Virus record (IMG/VR): IMGVR_UViG_3300025312_000518
Span: 1-31,660 of that record
Origin: a virus
Reading direction: 5' to 3' (one strand)
DNA: 31,660 nucleotides
In this document: piece after piece, positions 21,445 to 29,143 of the stretch
Layout: every line of letters starts with the position of its first letter
Position numbering within the stretch: position 1 is the stretch's first letter
Made by a program: the position numbers and the translations under genes
The notes under the pieces: model-generated
The model's database searches: none
Told to the model about the DNA's origin: nothing
The model's input: the letters and a program-made list of their open reading frames with translations, nothing else

Positions 21445-21888
21445 TCATGCCGCCACCAGATTCCCGTCCGCCGAAAGCGGCATCCAATAGCAATCTACCC
21501 TCAGGACGCCTGCCGTCACGTTCTGGGTCGCCGGCGCGATAACGACGTTCTGGGTGATGGCGATGTCCTTCAGGGCAGCCGGAACCGCGATGCTGAAGGC
21601 GCTCGGGTTGGTAATCACCCAGAACTCACTCGCGTCGATATTGGTAGCAGAGCTCGCTGCCAGGAAGAGGGTCGGGGCATTGACCACGCCGAGAGATACC
21701 GTTGCCGTGGGCGCCGCCTCGGCCAGCAGTGTGCTACAGAAGGGAACGATGACGATGACGATGACGTCTCCGGTCACGTCAAAGACCGGGACGTTGGTGC
21801 CGGCGAGTCCCTTGCCCGATGTCCCGTCGAAGGTGATGGTCTTCGTCGCGTACTTGAGGTGCTCGGCGATCAGAGGACGCACCTTCAC
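21445..21888 (-). CDS. Beta-rich virion-region protein, paralogue B (147 aa)
   Basis: KTITFDGTSGKGLAGTNVPV, FDVTGDVIVIVIVPFCSTLL and ALKDIAITQNVVIAPATQNV align by eye with the preceding 153-residue protein from end to end, including the final strand YWMPLSADGNLV. It is a tandem duplication. GTG 21888 overlaps the TGA of the first copy (GTGA), so the two are coupled. Probably a capsid-surface or tail decoration protein; function unknown. Confidence 0.75.
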   Translation of the reverse strand: MKVRPLIAEHLKYATKTITFDGTSGKGLAGTNVPVFDVTGDVIVIVIVPFCSTLLAEAAPTATVSLGVVNAPTLFLAASSATNIDASEFWVITNPSAFSIAVPAALKDIAITQNVVIAPATQNVTAGVLRVDCYWMPLSADGNLVAA

Positions 21889-22346
21889 GACGGCACCACC
21901 TTCCCGTCGGGCGACAGTTTCATGTAGTAGACGTCGAACCGGATAGCGCCGGCGGTGATGTCGCTGGTCGCCGGTTGGGCAACGATATCCTCGCCAACGG
22001 CGATATCCTTCAGGGCGCTCGGCAGTGCCTCCCCATTGGCAGCAGGCGTGGCGCTCTGCCAGAACTCGTTGGCGTCGATGTTCAGCACAGTGGTGGCGGC
22101 ACAAAAAAGGGTTGGCGAGCCGCCGAAGCCGCTGCCGGTCCCCAGGTTCAGCGTAGCGCCGCCGGGGACCGCGTTCTCCTCCAGGCTCACCGTGCAGAAG
22201 GGGACAAGGGCGGCCACCAGGACCTCCCCGGTGACAGTGAAGATGGCGACATCAGCCCCCAGCAAGCCCAGCCCAGAGGTGCCGTTAAACGTGACCGTCT
22301 TGGTCTCCCGCTTGAGGTGCTGGGACAGGGAGCGGTGGACATTCAT
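21885..22346 (-). CDS. Beta-rich virion-region protein, paralogue A (153 aa)
   Basis: KTVTFNGTSGLGLLGADVAI, FTVTGEVLVAALVPFCTVSL, LNIDANEFWQSATPAANGEA and ITAGAIRFDVYYMKLSPDGK show regular beta strands with no helical domain. The adjacent copy at 21445-21888 keeps the same order and length. Such jelly-roll-like proteins near capsid genes often decorate the virion. No family name can be given from sequence alone. Confidence 0.75.
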   Translation of the reverse strand: MNVHRSLSQHLKRETKTVTFNGTSGLGLLGADVAIFTVTGEVLVAALVPFCTVSLEENAVPGGATLNLGTGSGFGGSPTLFCAATTVLNIDANEFWQSATPAANGEALPSALKDIAVGEDIVAQPATSDITAGAIRFDVYYMKLSPDGKVVPS

Positions 22347-22349
22347 GCC

Positions 22350-22721
22350 TTACTTGCCATAGCTCACCCGCAGGACCGCATCCACGGAGTCCTTGCGAAT
22401 GAACGTGATGTTGGCGATCTCGTGCTCGTTCTCCAGCTCCAGCCAGTCGCCGGGCTCCAGGATGTGCCCAAGCAGAGCCGTCGGATTGATGTCGAACTTG
22501 AAGCGCACGGCCGCCGTCTCGACGCTGATGAGGGCCACGCGCGAGCCGCTCCACCTCGCCGCCGTCAGGTCCACGGCCGACGTGCTGACGGTGATGTCCT
22601 CGTAGGCGGCGTAGACATGGCCCGGAGCGGGCGCCCCTTCGATGGAGACAGGGAGGGGGTTATCGACCGAGACGGCATCGAGGGTATGTGCCTCGACGCT
22701 ACGACGAACACGGAGTTCCAC
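22350..22721 (-). CDS. Beta-rich virion-region protein (123 aa)
   Basis: The sequence is made of short strands: TLDAVSVDNPLPVSIEGAPA, YEDITVSTSAVDLTAARWSG, SRVALISVETAAVRFKFDIN, LEPGDWLELENEHEIANITF. AAGGAGG before GTG 22721 is a strong ribosome site. The pattern is that of a decoration-type or tail accessory protein; no family assigned. Confidence 0.7.
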   Translation of the reverse strand: MELRVRRSVEAHTLDAVSVDNPLPVSIEGAPAPGHVYAAYEDITVSTSAVDLTAARWSGSRVALISVETAAVRFKFDINPTALLGHILEPGDWLELENEHEIANITFIRKDSVDAVLRVSYGK

Positions 22722-22733
22722 GGCTGGACCTCC

Positions 22734-23396
22734 TTAGACGACGTCCGTGCTCGGGATCTCGCCCCACACCATGACGACGTAGCCCGTCGCCTGGGTGCCG
22801 GTCCCAGCGATGAAGACCTCCCACGTGCCCGCGCCGACGACCACCGGGTAGCCCATCATCGCCCTGGTCACCTCGATGCCGCGGAAGTCGATCCCGGCCT
22901 CATCCGCCCGCGCGTAGGTCCGCCTGAAGACCGAGATTGGCGTGGTCTCGGCGGTGGTGTCGGCCGTGGCGAGCTGCCTGGCCGTGCAGTTGCCGGCGGT
23001 AGCCTCATAGACAGACCCCATCTTGGCGCTGCGGGGCCCCACACCGGCAGCCGACGAGGTGCCGTTGCCGATGTCGTTGCCGGCGATTCTCACGTCGATC
23101 TCGGTCACGGTGCCGGCCGCGCTCTCCAGGACGACGTTGCACATCAGGGGCAGGATGGTCGTACCAGCCGGGACCCTGATCCAGGCGTCTGGCCGGTTAG
23201 CGGCTGTCACCAGGAAGGTCAGGGGCGTGGTCACGGTGCCCATGTTGGCGTAGTAGATGCGGCCGGCCTGCCCCAGACCCTCGAAATAGTCTGCCACCAC
23301 CACGGAACCGTCACGCAGGGCATGCGCCGCCATCCAGGCGCCGTCATCGGTGACCCGGCCCGGGCTCACCCCAGGCTTTACGAACAACTGAGACAT
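22734..23396 (-). CDS. Virion-region beta protein, paralogue of the 224-aa protein (220 aa)
   Basis: QAGRIYYANMGTVTTPLTFL, WIRVPAGTTILPLMCNVVLE and AGTVTEIDVRIAGNDIGNGT parallel GRVYQASNPTVGTAVALSG, LTVPAGTTAVPLLVRLRQG and GGVITVLIAADTINRYSSG in the gene two places upstream. The pair flanks the glycosyltransferase-like gene. A strong GGAGGACCCC site precedes ATG 23396. It ends with WEVFIAGTGTQATGYVVMVW, a final strand likely used in assembly. Minor capsid or tail role likely. Confidence 0.75.
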   Translation of the reverse strand: MSQLFVKPGVSPGRVTDDGAWMAAHALRDGSVVVADYFEGLGQAGRIYYANMGTVTTPLTFLVTAANRPDAWIRVPAGTTILPLMCNVVLESAAGTVTEIDVRIAGNDIGNGTSSAAGVGPRSAKMGSVYEATAGNCTARQLATADTTAETTPISVFRRTYARADEAGIDFRGIEVTRAMMGYPVVVGAGTWEVFIAGTGTQATGYVVMVWGEIPSTDVV

Positions 23397-23405
23397 GGGG
23401 TCCTC

Positions 23406-24239
23406 CTATCTTCCACTGACTGCCTGTCTGGCAGCCAGGTCCGAGATACTCTTGCCGTTGGGCAGCACCAGCCCAGCAGGTACGGCCTGCCGCTGCAATT
23501 GCCCCGCGCTGACAATGCCGTTCACGTCCCGCTTCAGGGCCAGGGGCCCGGGCGCTGGCCGTGGGGGCCGCAACATCTCCTCCAGGGTGAGCAGCCGGTC
23601 GCCGTTGTGGCCCACCCGAATGCTCGGGTCCAGCCACACCTTGAAGCCGGCGTCCCGGGCCCTCTGGCAGAAGGCCCAGTCCTCCGACAGCGCCAGATGC
23701 ACGTCCCCCGGCCACTCAATGGCGAAGGGTGTGTAGAACATCCACCAGGATTGGTCGTCGCCCCCGGGCCCACGCCAGTTCTGATGCGCCCGCGACACGC
23801 GCTCCGAGAGCTGCTCGAAGACGCGGCGATGCACGGCCATGAAGCCGGTGCTCAGAAAGGGCACCTCTACCGGCGAGGCGCCCGGCATGAACATGACCAC
23901 CTCGCCCGGCGGCAGCATCACCGCCGGCTGCGCAGGCTCGCCCCGCGTCACGTAGCAGGCGCCGATGATGTCGCGCTCCATGGCCTTCTCGCAGAGTGCG
24001 ACGGCGTCCTGGGCGCGGAACCAGATGTCAGAATCCACGGTGAGGAGCACGTCGGCGTCACTGCGCAGGAAGGCGCTGGCGATGACGTTGCGGGAGCGGT
24101 CGATCTGGGCATCGCCGCGGGTGATGGCGTTGAAGTAGGGGATGCCGGACCGCTCCAGGTGGACGACGAACGCCAGCATGGCGTCGAGATAGCACGTCTC
24201 GACGAAGCGGTAGACCGCCGAGCCCAGATAGAGGTTCAC
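23406..24239 (-). CDS. GT-A type glycosyltransferase-like protein (277 aa)
   Basis: The GT-A pattern is visible: DAQIDRSRNVIASAFLRSDA (43-62), then DVLLTVDSDIWF with the DxD-like D69-S70-D71 that would hold metal and nucleotide sugar, GACYVTRGEP (93-102), VPFLSTGFMAVHRRVFEQL (126-144), and LSEDWAFCQRARDAGFKVWL (184-203) with the catalytic-site ED pair, followed by VGHNG with H211. The tail (about 225-277) is an extra Pro/Leu-rich piece. It should transfer a sugar onto an unknown acceptor. Position between two paralogous virion genes suggests glycosylation of a virion protein. Start GTG 24239 has no clear ribosome site. Confidence 0.8.
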   Translation of the reverse strand: MNLYLGSAVYRFVETCYLDAMLAFVVHLERSGIPYFNAITRGDAQIDRSRNVIASAFLRSDADVLLTVDSDIWFRAQDAVALCEKAMERDIIGACYVTRGEPAQPAVMLPPGEVVMFMPGASPVEVPFLSTGFMAVHRRVFEQLSERVSRAHQNWRGPGGDDQSWWMFYTPFAIEWPGDVHLALSEDWAFCQRARDAGFKVWLDPSIRVGHNGDRLLTLEEMLRPPRPAPGPLALKRDVNGIVSAGQLQRQAVPAGLVLPNGKSISDLAARQAVSGR

Positions 24240-24242
24240 GGG

Positions 24243-24917
24243 CTAGCTATCGAGCTCAATCCAGCGCACGGCGTAGTGCCACGACGGAGCCGTCGTAGCT
24301 GCGAAGGAGTGGACGAGCAGCGAGGCTGGCCCGACCAACAGTGGGGCTGGCTCGCCCGGCAGCGGCCAGTCGGGCACCACGTTCTGGAAGGCGTTGGGCG
24401 TCGTCGCCACGTCGTGGGTGATGATCGCGCCGTAGAGTTGGATGTGCGTGGTCACGCCCGCCGCCGTGGCTCCGGAGTAGAAGGAGCAGGCCGAAACGCG
24501 GGCGCCCGTCCCGTTCGTCGGGGCCCCAGCGCCCCCGATCTTCAGGTTGATGATGGTGTGCGCCGTGCCGCCCGAGGAGTAGCGGTTGATGGTGTCGGCC
24601 GCGATCAGGACGGTGATGACGCCACCGGCCACCGTGCCACCCTGCCGGAGCCTGACCAGCAGGGGCACCGCGGTCGTGCCCGCCGGCACGGTGAGCAGAA
24701 GGGCCGGCGTCGTGGCGACGTAGCCGGTCCCGCTGAGGGCCACCGCCGTCCCGACCGTCGGGTTACTCGCCTGGTAGACCCGGCCCTTGTTGACCCATTC
24801 CTGATACCACGGGACGGTGAGCTGCTCGCCCCTGCGAGAGAGCGCCGCCGGGCCGTCCGCGCCCGCGTTCAGCGAGGGGAGAGTAACCCCAGCGCCCTGG
24901 ACATCCCATACAGCCAT
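24243..24917 (-). CDS. Virion-region beta protein, paralogue of the 220-aa protein (224 aa)
   Basis: MAVWDVQGAGVTLPSLNAGA starts a beta-rich protein with LLLTVPAGTTAVPLLVRLRQ and a second part with HIQLYGAIITHDVATTPNAF and APSWHYAVRWIEL. It matches the 220-residue protein two genes downstream. I chose ATG 24917 because AAGGAG lies eight bases upstream; GTG 24926 would overlap that site. Likely a minor virion component. Confidence 0.75.
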   Translation of the reverse strand: MAVWDVQGAGVTLPSLNAGADGPAALSRRGEQLTVPWYQEWVNKGRVYQASNPTVGTAVALSGTGYVATTPALLLTVPAGTTAVPLLVRLRQGGTVAGGVITVLIAADTINRYSSGGTAHTIINLKIGGAGAPTNGTGARVSACSFYSGATAAGVTTHIQLYGAIITHDVATTPNAFQNVVPDWPLPGEPAPLLVGPASLLVHSFAATTAPSWHYAVRWIELDS

Positions 24918-24929
24918 TGCGATCACTCC

Positions 24930-25337
24930 TTAGTAGGGGTATTCCCTGGTGATGTGGCACCAGAAGTCTGCGGTGCCGGTGGTGCGGGTCCCCGCCGTGT
25001 TGGCCGTGAAGCCCACGTCGATGTTGTTGGCCGCCGTGTACAGATGGCGGCCCAGGGCGGTGTAGTTCGAGCCCGACCCGCCCAGGAACATGTAGACCCC
25101 TGTCGTTGCCTCGTCCATGTTCCCATCGGCGCAGAAACGGTCCGTGTCGCCGTCGTCACCCACAATGATGATGGCGGCGGTCCCCGATCCGTTGAAGACG
25201 ACTCTGGTCCGGGCAAAGAATGGCCCCACCAGGTTGCCGGCCACCACCGCGAAGATGGGGTCGGCGGACTGATCCGCCGTGTAGTCGTCGGGGGTCCAGC
25301 CGTTGCGCACGCGGCGGTCCCAGTTCACGTATGCCAT
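24930..25337 (-). CDS. Hypothetical virion-region protein (135 aa)
   Basis: VNWDRRVRNGWTPDDYTADQ opens a beta-rich protein with ARTRVVFNGSGTAAIIIVGD, GVYMFLGGSGSNYTALGRHL and a final TTGTADFWCHITREYPY. No signal, no membrane segment. The start ATG is next to the stop of the 128-residue gene (TAAATG). Candidate decoration or head completion protein, unassigned. Confidence 0.65.
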   Translation of the reverse strand: MAYVNWDRRVRNGWTPDDYTADQSADPIFAVVAGNLVGPFFARTRVVFNGSGTAAIIIVGDDGDTDRFCADGNMDEATTGVYMFLGGSGSNYTALGRHLYTAANNIDVGFTANTAGTRTTGTADFWCHITREYPY

Positions 25338-25724
25338 TTAGGCCACCCCTTTCAGGGGCACCCGCTCCTGGCGGGCAGCCCGGTACTGGTAGTTGGCGAC
25401 GATGAGATAATGCGCGAAGGCGCTGGGCGACGAGTCCCGCTCCAGGACCAGGCCGCCGTGCTCTGGCCGGGTCACGGCCATGTCCGCTGCGCAGAGCATG
25501 GCCTGTAACCGCTCCTGGGTCGGGAACGGCCCGTAGGCGTGAACGTCGTCCTCGTCTCGGTACTCCAGCCCCTCCAGAGAGCGCAGGCGGTTCATCTCGT
25601 GGGCAGCCCTGGCCAGGGCCTCACGCAGGTAGCGGCTCTCCACCGCCATGACTGCCTTGGGCCAGCAGGCTTCATGGGCCATCTCGGCGGGGAAGCTCAC
25701 GATGCCCCGCCGTTGCGTGATCAC
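25338..25724 (-). CDS. Hypothetical helical protein (128 aa)
   Basis: Mostly helical: ESRYLREALARAAHEMNRLR, FPTQERLQAMLCAADMAVTR, then SPSAFAHYLIVANYQYRAAR. GTG at 25724 overlaps the TGA of the preceding gene (GTGA), which I prefer over a longer start at 25850. Seated in the head-gene run, it may be a head-tail joining component, but that is inference from place only. Confidence 0.6.
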   Translation of the reverse strand: MITQRRGIVSFPAEMAHEACWPKAVMAVESRYLREALARAAHEMNRLRSLEGLEYRDEDDVHAYGPFPTQERLQAMLCAADMAVTRPEHGGLVLERDSSPSAFAHYLIVANYQYRAARQERVPLKGVA

Positions 25725-26539
25725 TCGGCGGGTTCCTCGGCGGTCGCTGCCGGCAGCGCTGCCTTCGCTGCCTTGCAGTGCCAGAGGTGCATCCGTTTGG
25801 CGTTGCTGGCCTGGCGGCCCTTCTTCGGTGCCCAGTCGCAGTAGTCGCACTTGAGGGCGAAGTCCAACTCCGGCTCTTCGGGCGGCCCACCCAGCGACGC
25901 TACGCCGTCCTCCTCGGCCTGGGCCTCGGCGTGGGTGCCCGCCAGGGGGCTGTTGACGCTGACTCTGTTTACGCCGAACTCAATGCCCCACATCTTGCCC
26001 AACTCTTCCAGATCGGCCAGGCGGTACGAATGACGGCCGTTGATCTGGGACATCAGGTGCTGCCGCAGCATCTCGGCCGCCTCGCGCTGGTTCACGGCAG
26101 AGAAGAGCACCTCCTTCGGGCACTCAGGGCAGCGGTAATCCGTCACCTTCACGCCGACGAGTTGGGGGAACTGGACCTCTCGGTAAGGCGGCCTCAGGTG
26201 CCAGTGGTAGGCGATGATCTGCGTCACCGGGAACTCGTGGGCACCACCACGCTGGAACAGCAGTCGCCACGGCTCGTCCGCCGGGTTCCATGGCCCGCCG
26301 CGAGCGTCCTTCTCAAGTGGCTTCCCCCGGAACGTGCCGTTCGTGAATGTGCCGTACTTGGCCAGAAATTCGTAACCCTTGTACTCCATGTCGCTGCGGT
26401 ACGAGCGCCAGGCCCCCGCTGTGATGATCCAGTCGGTGTCGCTGCGGCGGCGGTAGTACCCGTGCGGCCCCTTGGCCTGCGGGGCCTCTACCTCACGCAG
26501 CTCGGGATAGAGGCTCGGGGCCTCTGGTGCCATTACCAT
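25721..26539 (-). CDS. Hypothetical protein with C-terminal zinc finger (272 aa)
   Basis: The body (about 25-150) is aromatic- and Gly-rich (ITAGAWRSYRSDMEYKGYEF, EFPVTQIIAYHWHLRPPYRE), then YRCPECPKEVLFSAVN supplies one CxxC, a helical part HLMSQINGRHSYRLADLEEL follows, and CDYCDWAPKKGRQASNAKRM with HLWHC forms a C2H2-like finger near 240-258. AGGAGGGGCCAC before ATG 26539 is a good site. It may bind nucleic acid or a virion partner. No family recognised. Confidence 0.65.
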   Translation of the reverse strand: MVMAPEAPSLYPELREVEAPQAKGPHGYYRRRSDTDWIITAGAWRSYRSDMEYKGYEFLAKYGTFTNGTFRGKPLEKDARGGPWNPADEPWRLLFQRGGAHEFPVTQIIAYHWHLRPPYREVQFPQLVGVKVTDYRCPECPKEVLFSAVNQREAAEMLRQHLMSQINGRHSYRLADLEELGKMWGIEFGVNRVSVNSPLAGTHAEAQAEEDGVASLGGPPEEPELDFALKCDYCDWAPKKGRQASNAKRMHLWHCKAAKAALPAATAEEPAE

Positions 26540-27012
26540 GTGGCCCCTCCTGATTCCGACAGGTTGCTACGGACACGCCACTCGAACGCGAAGAACCTCC
26601 CCCACAGGATGTAGTCCCGCAGGGGCGGTGGCGCCACGGTATCCATCTCGAAGACGAACGGCAGTACCAGGCTGGGGTCACCCCGCCGCTTGGCCTCGGC
26701 CCATAGAGAAGAGGACGGGTCGAAGGTGCGGGAGTCGAGCTGGTAACTGTACGTGGGCCCATGGACGACGATCTCGTCCCCGTTGTGCTGGTAGCCGCGG
26801 ATGCCCAGCCGCTCGATCATGCGGGACGTTGCCCATGCCAGGTGCTGTTGCAGGGAGCTCGCGGTGAGCGGCATGGCGTCGATCTTGAAGCCGTGGCAGG
26901 GCGCCGCAGGACAGGAGCAGCGCACCATCGCCACGTCAGCGTCGACCGTCACCGACGCCTGCCGCCAGACGGGGCACAGCTCCTTCTCCTGGAACCGGAG
27001 CAACTGCGGCAT
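26533..27012 (-). CDS. Hypothetical protein after the capsid gene (159 aa)
   Basis: MPQLLRFQEKELCPVWRQAS, then VRCSCPAAPCHGFKI give four Cys that could form a zinc site. Later stretches are YQHNGDEIVVHGPTYSYQLD, FVFEMDTVAPPPLRDYILWG and FFAFEWRVRSNL. ATG at 27012 lies two bases past the capsid stop. Genes here in related phages often code head-completion proteins; I see no motif to support that directly. Confidence 0.65.
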   Translation of the reverse strand: MPQLLRFQEKELCPVWRQASVTVDADVAMVRCSCPAAPCHGFKIDAMPLTASSLQQHLAWATSRMIERLGIRGYQHNGDEIVVHGPTYSYQLDSRTFDPSSSLWAEAKRRGDPSLVLPFVFEMDTVAPPPLRDYILWGRFFAFEWRVRSNLSESGGATW

Positions 27013-27014
27013 GG

Positions 27015-27923
27015 TTACGACGTTCCGTACACCACCACGTTGAATACGTCGGTCGCGGCGCCGCCACCAGCCGTGATGGGCGGTTGCAGCGCCTCGGCGT
27101 AGCCGTAGATGTGCGTCGCCAGCACGACCTCGGCGTCCTGGTGGACGGAATAGATCGGGGGCCTGGTCTTCAACTGCTGCGAGCAGTAGTACACGCCCTT
27201 CTTGTGGCAGAACCAGTTGTCGGCCTGGCCTCCCGCCGGGGCCCGGACCAGGGTGGTCTTGTAGACCTGGGCGTTGAGAATCTTGCCGACATGGGCCTCC
27301 CGCACGGCGCTGCCGGCCGTCGCCGGGCCCACGTAGTCGGCGTGGGTAAAGCGGTCGATCTTGAGCATGCTGTAGTAGGTCCCCGGCCGCACGACGATGA
27401 ACCTGTCCCCCTCGGGGCAGTTGGCATCGTCCAGCGCCTGGGATGCCGCGAGCCAATGATCGTAGGTGGGCTCCAGCCCCAGGGTGCCCTGCGTCTGCGA
27501 GAACGATTGCGGCAGCGTGTGCAGGTTCGTCTCGGCCGCCGCCGCCAGGGCGTAGCCGGCCTTGCCGGTGTACTTCTCGATCAGGTCGGTCTTGCTCTGC
27601 ACCGCGGTGATGTTCTCGGCCGCAAAGCCCACGTGCTGGTGCGTCGCCACCGTGAACGTCTGCGAGGCCTCCGCGCTGGACGGGCCGATCACCTCCAGGG
27701 TGATGTTGGTGTTGGCCGTCTTCGTGTTGGCCGTCGGGTTCGAGATGTAGGGGATGTTCAACGTGTCCCCCGGACCACCGACCAGGTCCTTCAGGCCGAA
27801 GTCATCGCTTTCGACGAGCGCCCCGATCACGATGTTGGCCTCGACCGCGTCTCTCGTAGACGAAGCCCACAGCTCCGGGATGTGGCATGCCGCCTGGGTT
27901 ATTGTGAGCGTACCAGCCGTAAT
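27015..27923 (-). CDS. Major capsid protein, P22/HK97-fold-like, with ATT start (302 aa)
   Basis: The frame contains HIPELWASSTRDAVEANIVI followed by GALVESDD and DTLNIPYISN, matching the N-terminal pattern 'FIPEIWxxxxLRALxANLVFxxLV' of P22-type coat proteins. The E-loop-like and P-domain strands follow (FTVATHQHVGFAAENITAVQ; DRFIVVRPGTYYSMLKIDRF; AEVVLATHIYGYAEALQPP). The conserved N-terminus lies upstream of the first GTG (27830). Between the in-frame TAA at 27947 and that GTG there is no ATG, GTG or TTG, so ATT at 27923-27921, preceded by AGGAAGAGGGAG, is the best start. It assembles the capsid shell with the scaffold upstream. Confidence 0.8.
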   Translation of the reverse strand: MTAGTLTITQAACHIPELWASSTRDAVEANIVIGALVESDDFGLKDLVGGPGDTLNIPYISNPTANTKTANTNITLEVIGPSSAEASQTFTVATHQHVGFAAENITAVQSKTDLIEKYTGKAGYALAAAAETNLHTLPQSFSQTQGTLGLEPTYDHWLAASQALDDANCPEGDRFIVVRPGTYYSMLKIDRFTHADYVGPATAGSAVREAHVGKILNAQVYKTTLVRAPAGGQADNWFCHKKGVYYCSQQLKTRPPIYSVHQDAEVVLATHIYGYAEALQPPITAGGGAATDVFNVVVYGTS

Positions 27924-27944
27924 ACTCCCTCTTCCTTTCTTGCC

Positions 27945-28334
27945 TTACCCGGCTATCCCTACCGCCATCGGCAGGAAGACGCAGCCAGGCGGCGCCTGGT
28001 TGATCGGATCATCGGGCCAGATAGAACACATGCGAGGTCGCTCGGGCTGCCCGTAGACCTGGCACCTGCCGTCTTTGGCCAATCGAGAACACGGGACCTT
28101 GAAGCGGATCGAGCCGCCTCGCCACTCCCATGGCACCGCAGCATGAAACCGCACCGCGTCGCGGCCATCCATAACCAGGCCGGGATGCAGCCTCAGCCAA
28201 AGCATCTCATCGTCGATCAGGGGCCGACCAAGGTGCGCCTCGCGGGTCTCTCCTATCCTGTAGAGATACGGCACCGGCAGCTCGACGTAGCGGCAGCACT
28301 GGCCGCGATCCGAGCAGCCATCACAGGCGTTCAC
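27945..28334 (-). CDS. YkgJ-family cysteine-cluster protein (129 aa)
   Basis: CDGCSDRGQCC (C4, C7, C13, C14) and VPCSRLAKDGRCQVYGQPER with C82, C91 and the final RPRMCSIWP (C103) match the 'CxxCxxxCC...C...C...RPxxCxxF/WP' layout of the YkgJ (Zn/Fe-binding) family. Function of that family is not firmly known. Its presence between scaffold and capsid is unusual for a core head operon. It shares reading frame with the capsid gene, from which only its TAA separates it. Confidence 0.85.
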   Translation of the reverse strand: MNACDGCSDRGQCCRYVELPVPYLYRIGETREAHLGRPLIDDEMLWLRLHPGLVMDGRDAVRFHAAVPWEWRGGSIRFKVPCSRLAKDGRCQVYGQPERPRMCSIWPDDPINQAPPGCVFLPMAVGIAG

Positions 28335-29143
28335 GCGGTCGCCTCCTCAGCCTCGGCGATGGCACCGTCCAACTCGGCGCGCCAGGCGGCGTTGCTGCCC
28401 TTGTAAGCCAGCCTCTCCCGTGGCGTCATGCGGTTCCAGCTCTCCAGGAAGGCCACGCCACCGCGGGCTACCGGGGTGCCTCGTGACACGTCGGGGGACT
28501 TCTCCTTCTGGCGCTCCTTGGCCAAGCGGTCCTCGTACAGAGCCTGGGCCTTCCTGACCGCCAGGGCATCGGACTTCTGCTCGGCCATGCGCTCAGCCAA
28601 ATGCGTGACGACCGCGGCGACCATGTCCTCGAACTTGGCGGCACTGCCGACGACCTTGCGGTACTCGGCCCGATCGACCACGCCGGCGGGCAGCTTCAGG
28701 GCGTCAGGGATGGCCAGGGCAGCTTCGATTGTCCCCTGGTACAGGCTTTGCAGCGCTGCCTGCTGCTGCTGTTCTACAGCGGCGGAGAGCTTGGTGTTCT
28801 CCCGAACGTAGCGCCCCAGCTCATCGTCGTCCATCTCTTCGACGCGGCGCTGCTGCTGCTGCTGCTGCTGCTGCTGTTCCCACTGCCGCCGCTGCTGGGC
28901 GAGAAGCCGGTCGGCTCGGCTCTGCGTGAGCCGATCCAGGTGCTCACGCACCCGGTCATGAGCGAGGACCTGGCGCCACTCCTCGTCAGTCTGCGGTGCC
29001 CGAAACGGCGAAACCGCCTCCTGGGCCGGAGCAGTCTCCGGGGAAGGCGGTTCCTGGTCTGTTAGCGGGGCCGCAGGCGCAAGGGTGTCCTGCGGTGCTG
29101 CTGTGGTCTGTTGTTCGAGCTCGTTGTCTGCCAAAGTGGCCAC
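28331..29143 (-). CDS. Scaffolding-like protein with poly-Gln tract (270 aa)
   Basis: This is a highly charged, helical protein located just ahead of the capsid gene, as capsid scaffolds usually are. The first 50 residues are Pro/Glu-rich and disordered-looking (APLTDQEPPSPETAPAQEAV). Then comes a long helix (DRLTQSRADRLLAQQRRQWE) with nine Gln in a row, a second helical stretch (LGRYVRENTKLSAAVEQQQQ) and a basic tail. The GTG start at 29143 lies inside a strong inverted repeat (29136-29172), so its translation may be controlled. It would guide shell assembly and leave the finished capsid. Confidence 0.7.
   Translation of the reverse strand: MATLADNELEQQTTAAPQDTLAPAAPLTDQEPPSPETAPAQEAVSPFRAPQTDEEWRQVLAHDRVREHLDRLTQSRADRLLAQQRRQWEQQQQQQQQQRRVEEMDDDELGRYVRENTKLSAAVEQQQQAALQSLYQGTIEAALAIPDALKLPAGVVDRAEYRKVVGSAAKFEDMVAAVVTHLAERMAEQKSDALAVRKAQALYEDRLAKERQKEKSPDVSRGTPVARGGVAFLESWNRMTPRERLAYKGSNAAWRAELDGAIAEAEEATA
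28850..28876 (-). repeat. (CAG)9 trinucleotide repeat
   Basis: Nine CAG codons in a row on the coding strand encode nine Gln in the scaffold-like protein. The use of one codon only suggests slippage growth. Confidence 0.95.

Noticed and set aside
21975-25508. A very long open frame (1177 codons) on the plus strand
   Set aside because: It runs opposite to seven minus-strand genes that all share one reading frame. Its codons are the exact complements of theirs, so a stop would need TTA, CTA or TCA in the real genes, and these are rare in GC-rich coding DNA. The minus-strand genes have ribosome sites and recognisable motifs; this frame has none.
27013-27456. Upstream extension of the 159-residue protein
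   Set aside because: It would overlap the capsid gene for more than 400 bases. ATG at 27012 directly after the capsid stop is a better start.
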